Assembly (NCBI RefSeq): GCF_017357525.1
Contig: NZ_CP036172.1
Span: forward strand, 434,001 to 498,000
Length of the DNA stretch: 64,000 nucleotides
From: Methanofollis aquaemaris
Lineage (GTDB): Archaea > Halobacteriota > Methanomicrobia > Methanomicrobiales > Methanofollaceae
Direction of reading: 5' to 3'
In this document: in pieces, positions 25,757-34,478 of the stretch
Numbering within the stretch: position 1 is the first letter of the stretch
Layout of the letters: every line of letters starts with the position of its first letter
The notes under the pieces: generated by a model
Told to the model about the DNA's origin: nothing
What the model saw: the letters and a program-made list of their open reading frames with translations, nothing else
The model's database searches: none
Position numbers and translations under genes: made by a program

Positions 25757-26971
25757 TCAGGATCCGCTTTTGTGGGGAGCCGTCTCCCCCATGACCGCCG
25801 CCGCCGGCTTCCCCGCCCGGATCAGCGCCGCCATCCGGCGCATGGGCCGATCGATATGAGCGAAGTACGCCTGATACCCCTCGCAGAGATAGTTCAGGCC
25901 GGGCTCGCCCCCCGGCGTCCCGACGACCCGGTTCTTCGGGCACTCGCCATGACAGGCAGGCCGCCACCGGCACGTCAGGCAACGGGCAGGGAGGTTCTCC
26001 AGTTTCATGCGGCCGAACCGGGCCTGCCGCGCCGATGCCGCCAGGTCGGCGAGCGGTTGTTCCATGATCGAGCCGAGGCGATGGTCGGGGTCGACGAAGT
26101 GGTCGCAGGCATAGAGGTCGCCGGTGTGTTCGAGGGCGAAGGCCGTCCCGCAGGTGGGGGCGAAGATGCAGGCCGCCGGCGGGTACCCTGCCCAGGCGGC
26201 AAGGGCGGCGTCGAAGTGGCGGACAAAGACCGAACCCACGTCACGCCGCACCCACTCGTCAAAGACGCCCCGGAGAAACCGTCCCCACTGGACCGGGCGC
26301 ACCGAAAACTCGGCCGCGCCTCCATGCCCGTCGGGTTCGACGACCGGGATGAACTGGATGAACCGCGCCCCGGCCTCGTCCCTGAAGAAGCGGTAGACCT
26401 CGCGGGGGTGGTCGGCGTTTGCGGCATGGACACAGGCGAGGAGGTTGTGCTCGACCCCATGACGCTGCAGGAGACGCAGGCCCGCCATCACCCGCTCGAA
26501 GGAGCCCCGGCCCTGCCGGTCCACTCGAAAGACGTCGTGATATGCCCGCGGCCCGTCGAGACTGATCCCAACGAGGACGTCATGCGCCCTGAAGAACCGG
26601 CACCACGCGTCGTCAAGGAGCGTGCCATTGGTCTGGAACGTATGCTCGACCCTCGTCCCGGGCCGGCGGTACTCCTCCACGAGTTCCATCGCACGCTCGA
26701 AGAAGGCCAACCCCATCAGGGCGGGTTCGCCCCCCTGCCAGGCGATGGTGACCGAGGGCCCTTGCTGGCTCCGGAGATACTGACCGATGAACGCCTCCAG
26801 CACCTCCTCCGACATCCTGAACCGGCCCTCAGGGTAGAGACGCGCTTTTGCAAGATAGAAACAGTACCGGCAGGAGAGGTTGCAACGCGCCCCGGTCGGT
26901 TTGACGAGGAGATGGAAGGGAGGCGACGGACGCATCGGCTCCTTCCCCCTTCTCTTCTGCGTCTCGTTCAC
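25757..26971 (-). CDS. Anaerobic sulfatase-maturating radical SAM enzyme (anSME)
   Basis: 404 residues. The radical SAM motif CNLSCRYC is at Cys30, Cys34 and Cys37 in KPTGARCNLSCRYCFYL, followed by the anSME-specific WQGGEPALMGL and QTNGTLLD. The C-terminal half holds SPASM-type auxiliary cluster Cys (CIFAPTCGT, CDHFVDP, CLTCRW...CHGECPKNR). anSME converts an active-site Cys or Ser of sulfatases to formylglycine without O2. A Cys-type sulfatase is encoded at 56349-58700 in this window and is the obvious candidate substrate. Its ATG overlaps the stop of the upstream LURP-like gene by four bases. Confidence 0.93.
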   Translation of the reverse strand: MNETQKRRGKEPMRPSPPFHLLVKPTGARCNLSCRYCFYLAKARLYPEGRFRMSEEVLEAFIGQYLRSQQGPSVTIAWQGGEPALMGLAFFERAMELVEEYRRPGTRVEHTFQTNGTLLDDAWCRFFRAHDVLVGISLDGPRAYHDVFRVDRQGRGSFERVMAGLRLLQRHGVEHNLLACVHAANADHPREVYRFFRDEAGARFIQFIPVVEPDGHGGAAEFSVRPVQWGRFLRGVFDEWVRRDVGSVFVRHFDAALAAWAGYPPAACIFAPTCGTAFALEHTGDLYACDHFVDPDHRLGSIMEQPLADLAASARQARFGRMKLENLPARCLTCRWRPACHGECPKNRVVGTPGGEPGLNYLCEGYQAYFAHIDRPMRRMAALIRAGKPAAAVMGETAPHKSGS

Positions 26972-27426
26972 TGCATCAGGTCCAGCGCCGCCGTGACGGC
27001 GAGAAAGAGAGCGGCGTCCTCTCCGGGTGCCACCTCAACGCCGTACGTGTCCCTGACGCGAAACCACTTCCTGGAGACCTCCGCAACCTGCTCGCGTCCT
27101 CTTTTGATCTGGTACTCGTGGTCCAGGATATTGCCCTGCACCGTCAGGTCGGGCCCGCCGGCGATCTCGACCGTCCAGCGATGGCGGAGCGGGGAGACCA
27201 GCGCTTTTTTCACCGTGGCCGCGACCTCGTCGCCCCGATAGATCTCCATCGTCTCCCGCACCCTGAGCACCTTCTCCCTGATTGTGTAGCGTTCCTCTCC
27301 CGCCACGGTGCGAAAGACCAGCGTATCCCTGAGCCTGAGGGCCTTGCCGTCCACATAAAAGGCCCTTGCACCCGCATCGTCCTCGATGAAATAGTCGTCC
27401 CCGATGGAGACGAGTTTCTCGCGCAT
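26968..27426 (-). CDS. LURP-one-related (tubby-like barrel) protein
   Basis: 152 residues from the chosen start 27426. The family pattern MREKLVSIGDDYFIEDDAG, then YVDGKALRLRDTLVF, EERYTIREKVLRVRETMEIY and RKWFRVRDTYGVEVA is clear. The fold is a 12-strand barrel related to tubby and scramblases; prokaryotic members have no settled function. It is the first gene of a probable operon with the sulfatase maturase (ATGA overlap). The upstream frame to 27489 is Arg-rich and unlikely to be translated. Confidence 0.85.
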   Translation of the reverse strand: MREKLVSIGDDYFIEDDAGARAFYVDGKALRLRDTLVFRTVAGEERYTIREKVLRVRETMEIYRGDEVAATVKKALVSPLRHRWTVEIAGGPDLTVQGNILDHEYQIKRGREQVAEVSRKWFRVRDTYGVEVAPGEDAALFLAVTAALDLMQ

Positions 27427-27496
27427 CTTATACCGATGACTTCCCCGTGAGCGGCGCACCAGGGCGCCTCTCCCTTCCCTTCCTCTCATGTTTTGC

Positions 27497-28018
27497 TCAC
27501 GCCGCAGGTGCTGCCACCTTCTTCTTCTCTTCGGGCGCCTCCCCGAAGGCCTCGCGGAGTTTTGCCTCGCTCTCCTCGGTCAGCGAGGTCTTGATCACCG
27601 TACCCCTGAACTCCTCCATCTCCTTGAGGAACTTGTCGGGGGTGACCTCCTTGATCAGCATGAAGACCGCCGAACCCCCCGGCTTTACGGTCTCCGAGAC
27701 CTCCCTGATGAAGGCGTCGTCGATCCCGTAGTCGGTGAGGTGCCCGGCCAGCGCCCCGGTGACGGCCCCGATCGCCAGTCCAAGGAGCGGCATCAGGAAG
27801 ATGATCCCGATGAGAAGTCCCCAGAAACTCCCGCTCAGCGCCCCCACCCCGGCAAGACTCATCGACTGTTTGATGTCGGCCTTCCCGTCCTGGTGGCGGA
27901 CGACGACGACCAGGTCTTCGAGCCCGATGAGGTGCTCCTTGCTCATTCGGGTAAGTTTGTCCCTCACCCGGAACCCCGTCTGTTCGTCGTCGAACGCCAC
28001 GACCACTAAATCACTCAT
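27497..28018 (-). CDS. DUF1269-family membrane protein
   Basis: 173 residues. The N-terminus SDLVVVAFDDEQTGFRVRDKL and the DLVVVVRHQDGKADIKQS block are typical of DUF1269; a glycine-rich double membrane segment (GALSGSFWGLLIGIIFLMPLLGLAIGAVTGALAG) follows, then a soluble domain and an Ala/Lys tail. Function unknown, often stress-associated. A remote paralogue may be the protein at 55757. It lies between the LURP-like gene and the BASS transporter on the same strand, about 70 bases from each. Confidence 0.85.
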   Translation of the reverse strand: MSDLVVVAFDDEQTGFRVRDKLTRMSKEHLIGLEDLVVVVRHQDGKADIKQSMSLAGVGALSGSFWGLLIGIIFLMPLLGLAIGAVTGALAGHLTDYGIDDAFIREVSETVKPGGSAVFMLIKEVTPDKFLKEMEEFRGTVIKTSLTEESEAKLREAFGEAPEEKKKVAAPAA

Positions 28019-28086
28019 GATTTACCCCTCCGGTCAACCCGGACAGGAAGCGGATCGCGCCGGCACGATATATAGGCATATGCCTC

Positions 28087-28941
28087 TCAGGCCCGCCTGC
28101 CCATCTCGCCGCCGACGACCATCAGGATCACGAGTCCGATCAGCCCGACTACCAGCACCATGACGATGACGTCGGGGTCGGTGAAGTTGACGGCCGCCAC
28201 CGCCGTCGCCGCCGCGAGGTTTCGCTGCGCCGTCCCGACGGCAAGCACCCGCCGAATCCCACCGATCTTCCCGCCGAGGACATACCCAACGGCGCAGGAG
28301 ATGAGGAGAAAGATCGCCGCGGCGAGGACGGCGGTGCTGCCGATGACTCCGAGGAGGTCGCTGAGATAGGCCACAAAGAAAGCGATCATCAGCACGACCA
28401 GGGCCAGGCCTGACGCCCGGGACATGACAGGCGCCACACCCGTTGCGATCGCCTGGTACCTGGCCCTGACGCCGAGGGCGAGAGCGAGGGGGAGGAGCAT
28501 CAGGAAAACAAGTGACCGTGCGATCTCCCATGGGCTGACAGCGATTCCAGGCAATGCCAGCGGGAGGACGAGGGGGAGGTAGGCAATGGTCACCACCATC
28601 AGGAGTACCATCAGACCCACCGAGAATGCGCGGTCCCCCTTCGCCACCTCGGCGAGTTTGGGCAGGAAGGGCGCACCTGCGGCACACCCGATGAGGAGCA
28701 GACCGATGGCGAGGCCTTCGGTGAGTGGAAAGATCACCAGGAGCACCACCGCAAGGAGAGGGACCAGCACAAAGTTTGCCGCCAGGGATCTCGCCACCAG
28801 CCGCCGGTCTCTGAGCGGTTCGAGGATTTCAGGCACAGTCAGGGTGAACCCCATCGCCAGCATGCTGCAGACCACAAAGACGAGTACGGCGAGATACCCG
28901 ATACTCTCAAGGAACTGGATGAAACTCACGGTTTCGACCAT
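28087..28941 (-). CDS. BASS-family (bile acid:sodium symporter-like) transporter
   Basis: 284 residues with about nine to ten hydrophobic segments. Typical blocks: VVCSMLAMGFTLTVPEILEPLRD (N-terminal), ANFVLVPLLAV, GCAAGAPFLPKLAEVAKGD, and the late GTAQRNLAAATAVA that resembles the conserved unwound helix of BASS proteins. Substrates range from organic anions to pantoate. The start at 28941 (MVETVSFIQFL) removes a non-conserved His/Pro-rich upstream part. A truncated copy of its middle region survives at 8213-8348, so the genome once had a second paralogue. Confidence 0.85.
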   Translation of the reverse strand: MVETVSFIQFLESIGYLAVLVFVVCSMLAMGFTLTVPEILEPLRDRRLVARSLAANFVLVPLLAVVLLVIFPLTEGLAIGLLLIGCAAGAPFLPKLAEVAKGDRAFSVGLMVLLMVVTIAYLPLVLPLALPGIAVSPWEIARSLVFLMLLPLALALGVRARYQAIATGVAPVMSRASGLALVVLMIAFFVAYLSDLLGVIGSTAVLAAAIFLLISCAVGYVLGGKIGGIRRVLAVGTAQRNLAAATAVAAVNFTDPDVIVMVLVVGLIGLVILMVVGGEMGRRA

Positions 28942-29111
28942 TCTCCCGTCACCTCGTTTTCTGGTGTTCGGTCCGCAGTGGAGGGACGGTGCATGGCCGT
29001 GCATTTATAGATATGGATGAACCGTGCGGAACATGGTGGCCCCCAAGGCTCTACAGATGCCAGGAATATTCGATCGATCCGAATAAATATCATGAAATTG
29101 TTTTCTAATCA

Positions 29112-30296
29112 ATGCGATCGCCGGAGCGGTACTTTTCAACAGCGATTTTATCAAAGAGAAACCTATTCGCCTGCATTATCGCCTTAATCGTCCTGATATC
29201 CCCCGGAGCGGCGGACCCCTGGGAGGTCACCAGGCTCTCTCCACAAGAGGATGTCTGGGATGAGGTGGCGATCTCCGGCGACCGTCTCGTCGCACGCGCC
29301 TCGCTTCCGACCGAAGGGATCGTCCTCTGTTCCCTCTCGACCGGCGAGTGTCAGTACCTTGACCGGGAAACCGAAGGTTTCGAGAATATCACACCCAGGG
29401 AACGGTATTCCCCTGGCCCCCCCGATATCTCGGGCAACTATGCCGTCTGGCTCAGAACTCCCGGCGACGAACCGGAGAACTTCACGACCGGACGCGGCCG
29501 GGTGGTCCTCGCCGATCTCGTGAACGGCACGCAGCAGGTGATCGACGAGGGGCACCGGTATGACGGGCGGGTCAGGATCGCAGGCGACCGCGTCTGCTGG
29601 ATGGAGCGCGAGCACGCGGGGGCGGCCGTCACCTCGACGCTCAGGGTGTATGGGATCCGTGAGGGCCGGGCCTGGAGCGTAAAGACCTTCAACGGTTCCG
29701 CGGTTCTCGGCAACATCGAGGGGGACCGGGCCATCTATATGAACCCTGAGCAGAAGAATGCGGTCGTGGCTCTCAATATCACAGACGGGAGCGAAGTCGT
29801 CCTCTCGGGCCCGGGTCGAAACCCGGACGATTTTTCGATCTCAGGAGTGTGCGTGCTCTGGGCGAAGAAAGACATCAACGGACGATTCAGCAAGAAACCC
29901 GGGGCGCTCCAGAAAATCTCGACAGACTCTCTCCTCTCCCTCATCTCTCTCCCGGACGGCGGCATCATTGACCTGGCGGCCGCCTCGCTCTCCGGCGAGG
30001 GCAGAGGGCCGGGAGATTTTGTGATGAACGGTGCCGATCTCGGGAGCGCCGCCATCGAGGGCGACCGTGCTGCATGGGTATTGAGAGAGTATGCGGGCCA
30101 GAACAGATCATCTGCGATCGTGGTGCGCCGGATCTCCGACGGTGCGGAGAGCAGGATCATAAGGAACGGCACGGTCAGGGCGTTGACGATCGCCGACGGG
30201 AGGCTGGTCTGGCAGGAGAGCGCGGGTCAGGTGTACCTCGCCGTCCCGACTGCTTCCCCTGACGATCCCTTTTGCAAGATGGCGATGAGGGGGTGA
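29112..30296 (+). CDS. Secreted beta-propeller (TolB-like) surface protein
   Basis: 394 residues. A signal-like segment (LFACIIALIVLISPGAADPW) is followed by repeats with the pattern ISGxxxxW and ISDGxE / LxxGTQQV, for example DISGNYAVWL, IAGDRVCWM, IEGDRAAWVL, typical of six- to seven-bladed propellers of methanogen surface proteins. There is no C-terminal membrane anchor, unlike the related protein at 41096. An A/T-rich stretch (aataaatat, about 29082-29090) upstream may be the TATA box. A role in the cell envelope or in binding is inferred. Confidence 0.78.
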   Translation: MRSPERYFSTAILSKRNLFACIIALIVLISPGAADPWEVTRLSPQEDVWDEVAISGDRLVARASLPTEGIVLCSLSTGECQYLDRETEGFENITPRERYSPGPPDISGNYAVWLRTPGDEPENFTTGRGRVVLADLVNGTQQVIDEGHRYDGRVRIAGDRVCWMEREHAGAAVTSTLRVYGIREGRAWSVKTFNGSAVLGNIEGDRAIYMNPEQKNAVVALNITDGSEVVLSGPGRNPDDFSISGVCVLWAKKDINGRFSKKPGALQKISTDSLLSLISLPDGGIIDLAAASLSGEGRGPGDFVMNGADLGSAAIEGDRAAWVLREYAGQNRSSAIVVRRISDGAESRIIRNGTVRALTIADGRLVWQESAGQVYLAVPTASPDDPFCKMAMRG

Positions 30297-30306
30297 CGCC
30301 CCCCCC

Positions 30307-30411
30307 TCAGATCCCGAGAAAATCGAAGAGTGTTGCGGCTGCGACGGCGGCGCAGAACACGACAAAAAGCCAGCAGATCAGACGTCGCATCCGCGGGTCG
30401 GGCTCGATCAT
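30307..30411 (-). CDS. 34-residue single-pass membrane peptide
   Basis: Too short for usual gene calls but convincing: ATG at 30411, stop TGA at 30307-30309. It starts MIEPDPRMRR, continues with one hydrophobic helix of about 20 residues (LICWLFVVFCAAVAAATLFD) and ends FLGI. It begins 7 bases after the DUF1700 stop on the same strand, so it would be the third gene of a padR-DUF1700 unit. The basic-then-hydrophobic layout predicts N-terminus inside. Coding status is inferred from codon pattern and position only. Confidence 0.5.
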   Translation of the reverse strand: MIEPDPRMRRLICWLFVVFCAAVAAATLFDFLGI

Positions 30412-30418
30412 AGCGGGA

Positions 30419-31015
30419 TCACATCTCATTGCCGTACGCCCTCCTGACGACCGAGAGGTTCATCCCGACGTACCGGGCCATCGCCCGCACGAAGAAACGT
30501 GCCGGGTAGACGCTCCCGACGGTTACCAGCAGGCCGGAGGCGATGAGCCCGACGGCCGTCGCAATCCTGGCAAGCGGCGTCTCGAAGGGCATGACCACCG
30601 TCATGCCGGCCGGTATGATCGAGGGCACGGCCGTGACGATGAGGGCCACGATGCCGCCGAATACGAGGGAAACGCCGGTCATGAAGATCGCGAAGATGAT
30701 GGAGGCGACGACGACGATCGGCGCCAGGGCGATACAGAAATTGAAGAGCCCGAGGCCGAGCGTCGCCAGTGCGGCGCGGCAGAGGGCGGAGAACGATCCG
30801 GTCCGCTCGGCGTTCTCGATATGCGAGGCGGCGAGCAGTTGTTTCCCGAGTTCGTCCGGGTCTCCGAGGGCGGCGGCGATCGCCGCCTCGGTCCGTCCGG
30901 CCTCGACGCCGGCGGCAAAGTGTTCTTCGTAATCGGCGACGATCTCTTGCACCTCGTCGTCGGGAAGACTGTTCAGGCGCGACTTCAGTCTTTCAAGAAA
31001 TTCGGATTTTTCCAT
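30419..31015 (-). CDS. DUF1700-family membrane protein
   Basis: 198 residues. The first 75 residues form the helical DUF1700/HAAS head (EFLERLKSRLNSLPDDEVQE, DYEEHFAAGVEAGRTEAAI, ALGDPDELGKQLL). Then four membrane helices span about 80-190. DUF1700 proteins are commonly encoded next to PadR regulators and are thought to be part of envelope-stress or transporter control. It follows the PadR gene by 18 bases and precedes a tiny membrane peptide. Confidence 0.88.
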   Translation of the reverse strand: MEKSEFLERLKSRLNSLPDDEVQEIVADYEEHFAAGVEAGRTEAAIAAALGDPDELGKQLLAASHIENAERTGSFSALCRAALATLGLGLFNFCIALAPIVVVASIIFAIFMTGVSLVFGGIVALIVTAVPSIIPAGMTVVMPFETPLARIATAVGLIASGLLVTVGSVYPARFFVRAMARYVGMNLSVVRRAYGNEM

Positions 31016-31033
31016 CTATCTCATCTCTCAGTA

Positions 31034-31363
31034 TCACTCGAAGGTTCTCTCATCTTCATCCCCGAGAAATCGGTTGACCTCTCCGACGAAGGAGAACCAC
31101 TCCTCCCGCAGGCGATGCTCGAAGGCGCTCCCGCTCTCGGTGAGGCGGTAATATTTCCTGGGCGGCCCTCCGGTCGATTCCCGGATGTACGTCTCAAGAT
31201 GCCCTTCCTTCTTCAGGCGCCGCAGGAGCGGATAGATCGTACCCTCCGAGATCTCCACGGTCTCTGAGATCTCCTGGACGATCTCGTACCCGTAGCACGC
31301 TCTCCTGGAGAGGAGCGAGAGGACGCAGAGGTCGAGGACTCCTTTTTTAAACTGGACATTCAT
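31034..31363 (-). CDS. PadR-family transcriptional regulator
   Basis: 109 residues, the short PadR type. Conserved blocks: [43 protein letters not shown], and the wing [14 protein letters not shown]. It heads a three-gene unit with DUF1700 and the small peptide. PadR regulators are normally autorepressed; the region upstream of 31363 has several tgtgt/acac words (gtgtgtcacac near 31390) that could be the operator. Confidence 0.92.
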   Translation of the reverse strand: MNVQFKKGVLDLCVLSLLSRRACYGYEIVQEISETVEISEGTIYPLLRRLKKEGHLETYIRESTGGPPRKYYRLTESGSAFEHRLREEWFSFVGEVNRFLGDEDERTFE

Positions 31364-31486
31364 GGACTCATCTCGTGCACTCCATTGTAGTGTGTGTCAC
31401 ACAGTATCGTGCAATGTACAATAGCGTATGACGATGCCATATTTACCCCTTTCTCCCCTCGACCTCTCCGATTCTGCGAAGGCCGG

Positions 31487-31563
31487 GCCGGGGGGCGGCG
31501 AAGTGCTCGGTTCCCGGCACCCCCAAGGCCGGGAGAAGAGGAATCGAGGGTTTTAACAGAGCC
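31487..31563. repeat. 77-bp repeat ending in an IS-like tip, copy 1
   Basis: This stretch (starts gccggggggcggcg, ends gagggttttaacagagcc) recurs at 33401-33477 with only a few differences. Both copies end in acagagcc, the tip also seen on the broken IS and the 58-bp mini-element. They are probably ends of related, decayed elements. It lies in the 264-base gap between the PadR and YIP1 genes, which otherwise shows nothing. Confidence 0.7.
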
Positions 31564-31627
31564 GAAAAAAAGGTTTCGTCAGGATCGAATCCCGGCACTC
31601 CATCCGGCATCCCATAAAATGGCGAGC

Positions 31628-32176
31628 CTACACCCAGGTGACCCATCCCGGCGCAGGCCAGAAGACCATGAAGCCCGGAGTCGTTGCGAGGAGGGCGAGG
31701 AGGAGGAGCGGGATGCCGAAGACCAGTGCCAGCGCCAGCACCGCCCTTGCCTTCGAAATGTCCTGGAGTTCCTGGAGTCCGAAATACACGATGACGATAG
31801 ACCAGAGGAACCCGATGAGGCCGACGCCGGGGATCCATCCCAGGAGTGCGGTCGGCGTCAGCCCGAAGATGACCACCCTGAAGGTGGCGCCGACTCCGCT
31901 CCGGCCCCCGAGCCCGTAGACAAAGAGATGGAGCCAGAACCCCCCGAGACAGACGGTCAGAAGCGATGTGATCACCATCGGGAGCATGAGTTCGGGGGTG
32001 AGTCCGCTCATCGCGGCAAGGGCGGTCATGACGAGGTTGAAGAGGACGATCACGAGGCCGTACGCAAGGACTGTCCCTGCACGCTCTTCCCTGATCTCCT
32101 GAAAAGTCCCGGTAGGATGGATGAGGGTTCGTACCGGCAGATGAAACAATTTTGCAACAAGCGTTGTGTGACCCAT
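31628..32176 (-). CDS. YIP1-family membrane protein
   Basis: 182 residues. The N-terminal LIHPTGTFQEIREERAG matches the Yip1 start (xxxPxxTFxxI), followed by five hydrophobic segments; WIPGVGLIGFLWSIVIVYFGLQELQDISKARA is the conserved final part. In archaea these proteins have unknown function in the membrane. The gene stands alone, flanked by repeat copy 1 on its 3' side and a second repeated region on its 5' side. Confidence 0.85.
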   Translation of the reverse strand: MGHTTLVAKLFHLPVRTLIHPTGTFQEIREERAGTVLAYGLVIVLFNLVMTALAAMSGLTPELMLPMVITSLLTVCLGGFWLHLFVYGLGGRSGVGATFRVVIFGLTPTALLGWIPGVGLIGFLWSIVIVYFGLQELQDISKARAVLALALVFGIPLLLLALLATTPGFMVFWPAPGWVTWV

Positions 32177-32211
32177 ACATATCCCTCAGAGTGTTTCAGA
32201 TTCAGATTGAA

Positions 32212-32380
32212 GTGTCCGGCCCCTGCGGGACACCGGTTCCGGGATCTATCGGACAAACTCTAATTCTGCGATTATATATCGCCTCCGATCGGGGTGTCTA
32301 TCATTCGGAGGACAATTAGACGATCTGTCCACAAAGTTTAAGGTTCCAGTCCCATACTCAGAGTATGCCGATACCATGCA
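32212..32380 (+). repeat. Diverged intergenic repeat, copy 1
   Basis: Colinear, almost gap-free similarity to 38512-38680. Shared blocks at an offset of 6300-6301 bases: cccctgcgggacaccg (32220 / 38521), tatata (32273 / 38573), ggag..caattagac (32307 / 38607), ccacaaag.ttaaggt (32329 / 38629) and gtatgccg..accat (32363 / 38663). In this copy a small hairpin catact-cag-agtatg lies at about 32354-32368. It precedes the winged-helix regulator gene at 32464. It could be a conserved regulatory leader, a small RNA or a decayed element. Confidence 0.5.
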
Positions 32381-32463
32381 GGCCCATCGCCGCGACACCC
32401 ACTGCTGCGCTCGCTCACGATACGAGGGCACGGAACGCCGATCCGATCACCAAAAGATGAGCC

Positions 32464-33255
32464 ATGCATCATAGAAACACCGCCGCCGTTTTTGTACTCG
32501 TCCTGACGCTGCTCCTCGTCTGGAGTCCGGCGGCGGCGAAGATCGTCGTCGAACCCGGACCGTCAGAGATCCCCACCGACGGGATCAATATCGACGACGA
32601 AGAACTCGTGCCGATCTGGACCGTCCCCCCGATGCGGCTGCTCACGTATTACACCCTCATCTACTGCCCCGCCCTCGCCGTCCCGGTCGGCCTCCTCTAT
32701 TCGTTCAGCACCCTTGCATTCCTCGGCTACCGTCGCGCCTCGCGTCAACGTCCATCCGAGAATACCACCAGGCGGCAGATCTTTGCGTGCATCAGGGAGA
32801 ACCCGGGCATCTCCATCCCCGAGATCGCCGCTGCAATGGATGTCAGCCGCACCACCGTGAATTACCATCTTTTCCGTCTGCAAAGGAGGAATCTTGTCCA
32901 CAGAAACATACAGGGAAACACCTTCGGCTACTTTGCATACACCGACGACCTCGACGCAACCGAGGAGCACCTCCTCATGCACCTCAAAAACCGGACCAAA
33001 AAGGATCTGCTCGCTCTCCTGCTGGAGGCGCCGGGGATTTCCCAGTCAGATGCCGCAGAGGCGATCGAGGTATCGAGGGCGACGGTCTCCTGGCATATGA
33101 AGCGGCTCATCAGAGACGGACTCGTCGAGGCCAGGAGAGAAGGACGGACGGTGCACTACCGGCTCACCGATGAGGGCGGGGAGGTGCTCGAAAAAGAGAT
33201 GGAGAATGTCGGAGCAGAAGAAGAGATGGGCGATGCGGGGCCGGCGGCGGCCTGA
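32464..33255 (+). CDS. Membrane-anchored double winged-helix regulator
   Basis: 263 residues. A signal-like helix (FVLVLTLLLVWSPAAAK), an external loop of about 40 residues, and a second membrane helix (YYTLIYCPALAVPVGLLYSF) place the rest in the cytoplasm. Two winged-helix domains follow: NPGISIPEIAAAMDVSRTTVNYHLFRLQRR and APGISQSDAAEAIEVSRATVSWHMKRLIRDG, each with a wing. This layout is common in methanogens and suggests a one-component sensor that links an envelope signal to transcription. It could bind DNA as a pseudo-dimer. The target genes are unknown. Confidence 0.88.
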   Translation: MHHRNTAAVFVLVLTLLLVWSPAAAKIVVEPGPSEIPTDGINIDDEELVPIWTVPPMRLLTYYTLIYCPALAVPVGLLYSFSTLAFLGYRRASRQRPSENTTRRQIFACIRENPGISIPEIAAAMDVSRTTVNYHLFRLQRRNLVHRNIQGNTFGYFAYTDDLDATEEHLLMHLKNRTKKDLLALLLEAPGISQSDAAEAIEVSRATVSWHMKRLIRDGLVEARREGRTVHYRLTDEGGEVLEKEMENVGAEEEMGDAGPAAA

Positions 33256-33400
33256 AGGGGATCATACTCGCGGTGGGGCCGTGCCGGATCTCAGAAGAAA
33301 AATAGCCCCGCAGAATTCCTCTTAAGACGCGATTGAGATGAGAAGACAGGCGATCAGAGGAACCGCCCCACCAGAAGGAAATTCTCAGTTGATCTCTTCC

Positions 33401-33477
33401 GCCGGGGGGCGGCGAAGTGCTCGGTTCCCGGCACCCTCAAAGCCGGGAGAAGAGGAATTGAGGGTTTCAACAGAGCC
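33401..33477. repeat. 77-bp repeat ending in an IS-like tip, copy 2
   Basis: Same sequence as 31487-31563 with a few changes, ending gagggtttcaacagagcc. Its tip abuts acaaaaac (33478-33485), one of the two inverted 8-bp duplications at the transposase breakpoints. Confidence 0.7.
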
Positions 33478-33895
33478 ACAAAAACCGGTACATGACATAA
33501 AACATGCAGAAAAACTCTTGAATCAATGTACCAGAACGAGGAGAACAGAATGTTACTGCATGGATCGGGGATATGACTCCGAAACACTCCATCAAAAGAT
33601 CAGGGAAGAAATCGGAGCGTATTCACTTATCCCGGTCAGAAAATGGAAGGGAAAGATAGACTCGGGACACTATAGACAAGAGATGTTCGACGGGTTTGAT
33701 CGAGAGAAATATCATTAGAGAAATAAGGTCGAAACAGCCTTTTCAGTTCTCAAAAGAAGATTCGGAGAGAGTCTGAAGGCGAGAAAATTTTACTCACAGG
33801 TCAAGGAGATCAAGATCAAAATCATACTCCACAACATCATGAAGGCTGTCCAAAATGAGATTTGTGTGATTGTGATAAAGGGATTCTACAGAGCC
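33478..33895 (+). pseudogene. C-terminal half of a DDE transposase (inverted piece of IS-A)
   Basis: The translation begins within KPVHDIKHAEKLL, includes the second catalytic Asp in CYCMDRGYDSETLH, the motif HYRQEMFDGF and, after an in-frame TAG at 33716-33718, the third catalytic Glu in RNKVETAFSVLKRRFGESLK. The IS5-like order D...E is intact apart from the stop, which probably replaces Gln (YHxRNKVE). The N-terminal half lies on the opposite strand at 33896-34385. The segment ends with gattctacagagcc, the IS right-end tip. Not functional as it stands. Confidence 0.8.
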
Positions 33896-34385
33896 GTTTT
33901 TGTGAGATCTTACAGAAGATGATGATCTGCTTTGCTGTATCGACTGCAATCGAAGTCTTCAGGAAGTTTTTCCGCGTTTTTCCCGTCCTCCAGGAATAAT
34001 AATGACTTGCGTACGAACTGGTGAACCCCGATGAATCGATCGCGGTTATGGGGATTATGTCTCCTCTTGAATAAAAGAGATCCAGAGTTTTCTTGAGGAT
34101 TTTGGTGAAGATTATTGAGGGTACTCTCTGGCTAAATTTGTGAAGAGTCGTATAGTGTGGAACGTGATCCAGCTGAAGAATTTCTTTGATTCTATCCATC
34201 AGATCGACGAGTTGGACCGTATCGCGGTAGCCTTCTCCGATGATCTCCCGGAAGATGATGAGAGACATCAGTTGAGGTTGAGTATAGGTTTTCCTGGAGA
34301 ATTTACAGGAATAGAGAGGAATATGGGCGTTTCTGATAACGTTGAGCGTAGTCTCAAGAAGGTTGATATAACTGTTCGTTGACAC
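33896..34385 (-). pseudogene. N-terminal half of the same DDE transposase
   Basis: From ATG 34385: [21 protein letters not shown], a helical N-terminal DNA-binding region ([20 protein letters not shown]), then the first catalytic Asp in [18 protein letters not shown] and the following KTSIAVDT. Continuity stops at KISQK, exactly where the C-terminal half on the other strand begins with KPVHD. The last codons run into the IS tip and are not native. The 5' flank of this half is interrupted by a second IS at 34479. Confidence 0.8.
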
Positions 34386-34478
34386 TGATTACTGCTCCTT
34401 GCGGTTGGTTTGGTCACTTACGCAAGAAGCAACGATTTTATCGATCTTTCGCTTTGGGAGTGATCACTCTACAGGAGG

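Noticed and set aside
33716-33718. In-frame TAG within the transposase as a possible pyrrolysine codon
   Set aside because: The gene is already broken by inversion, the codon sits where Gln is expected, and no Pyl genes are in view. A simple nonsense mutation explains it.
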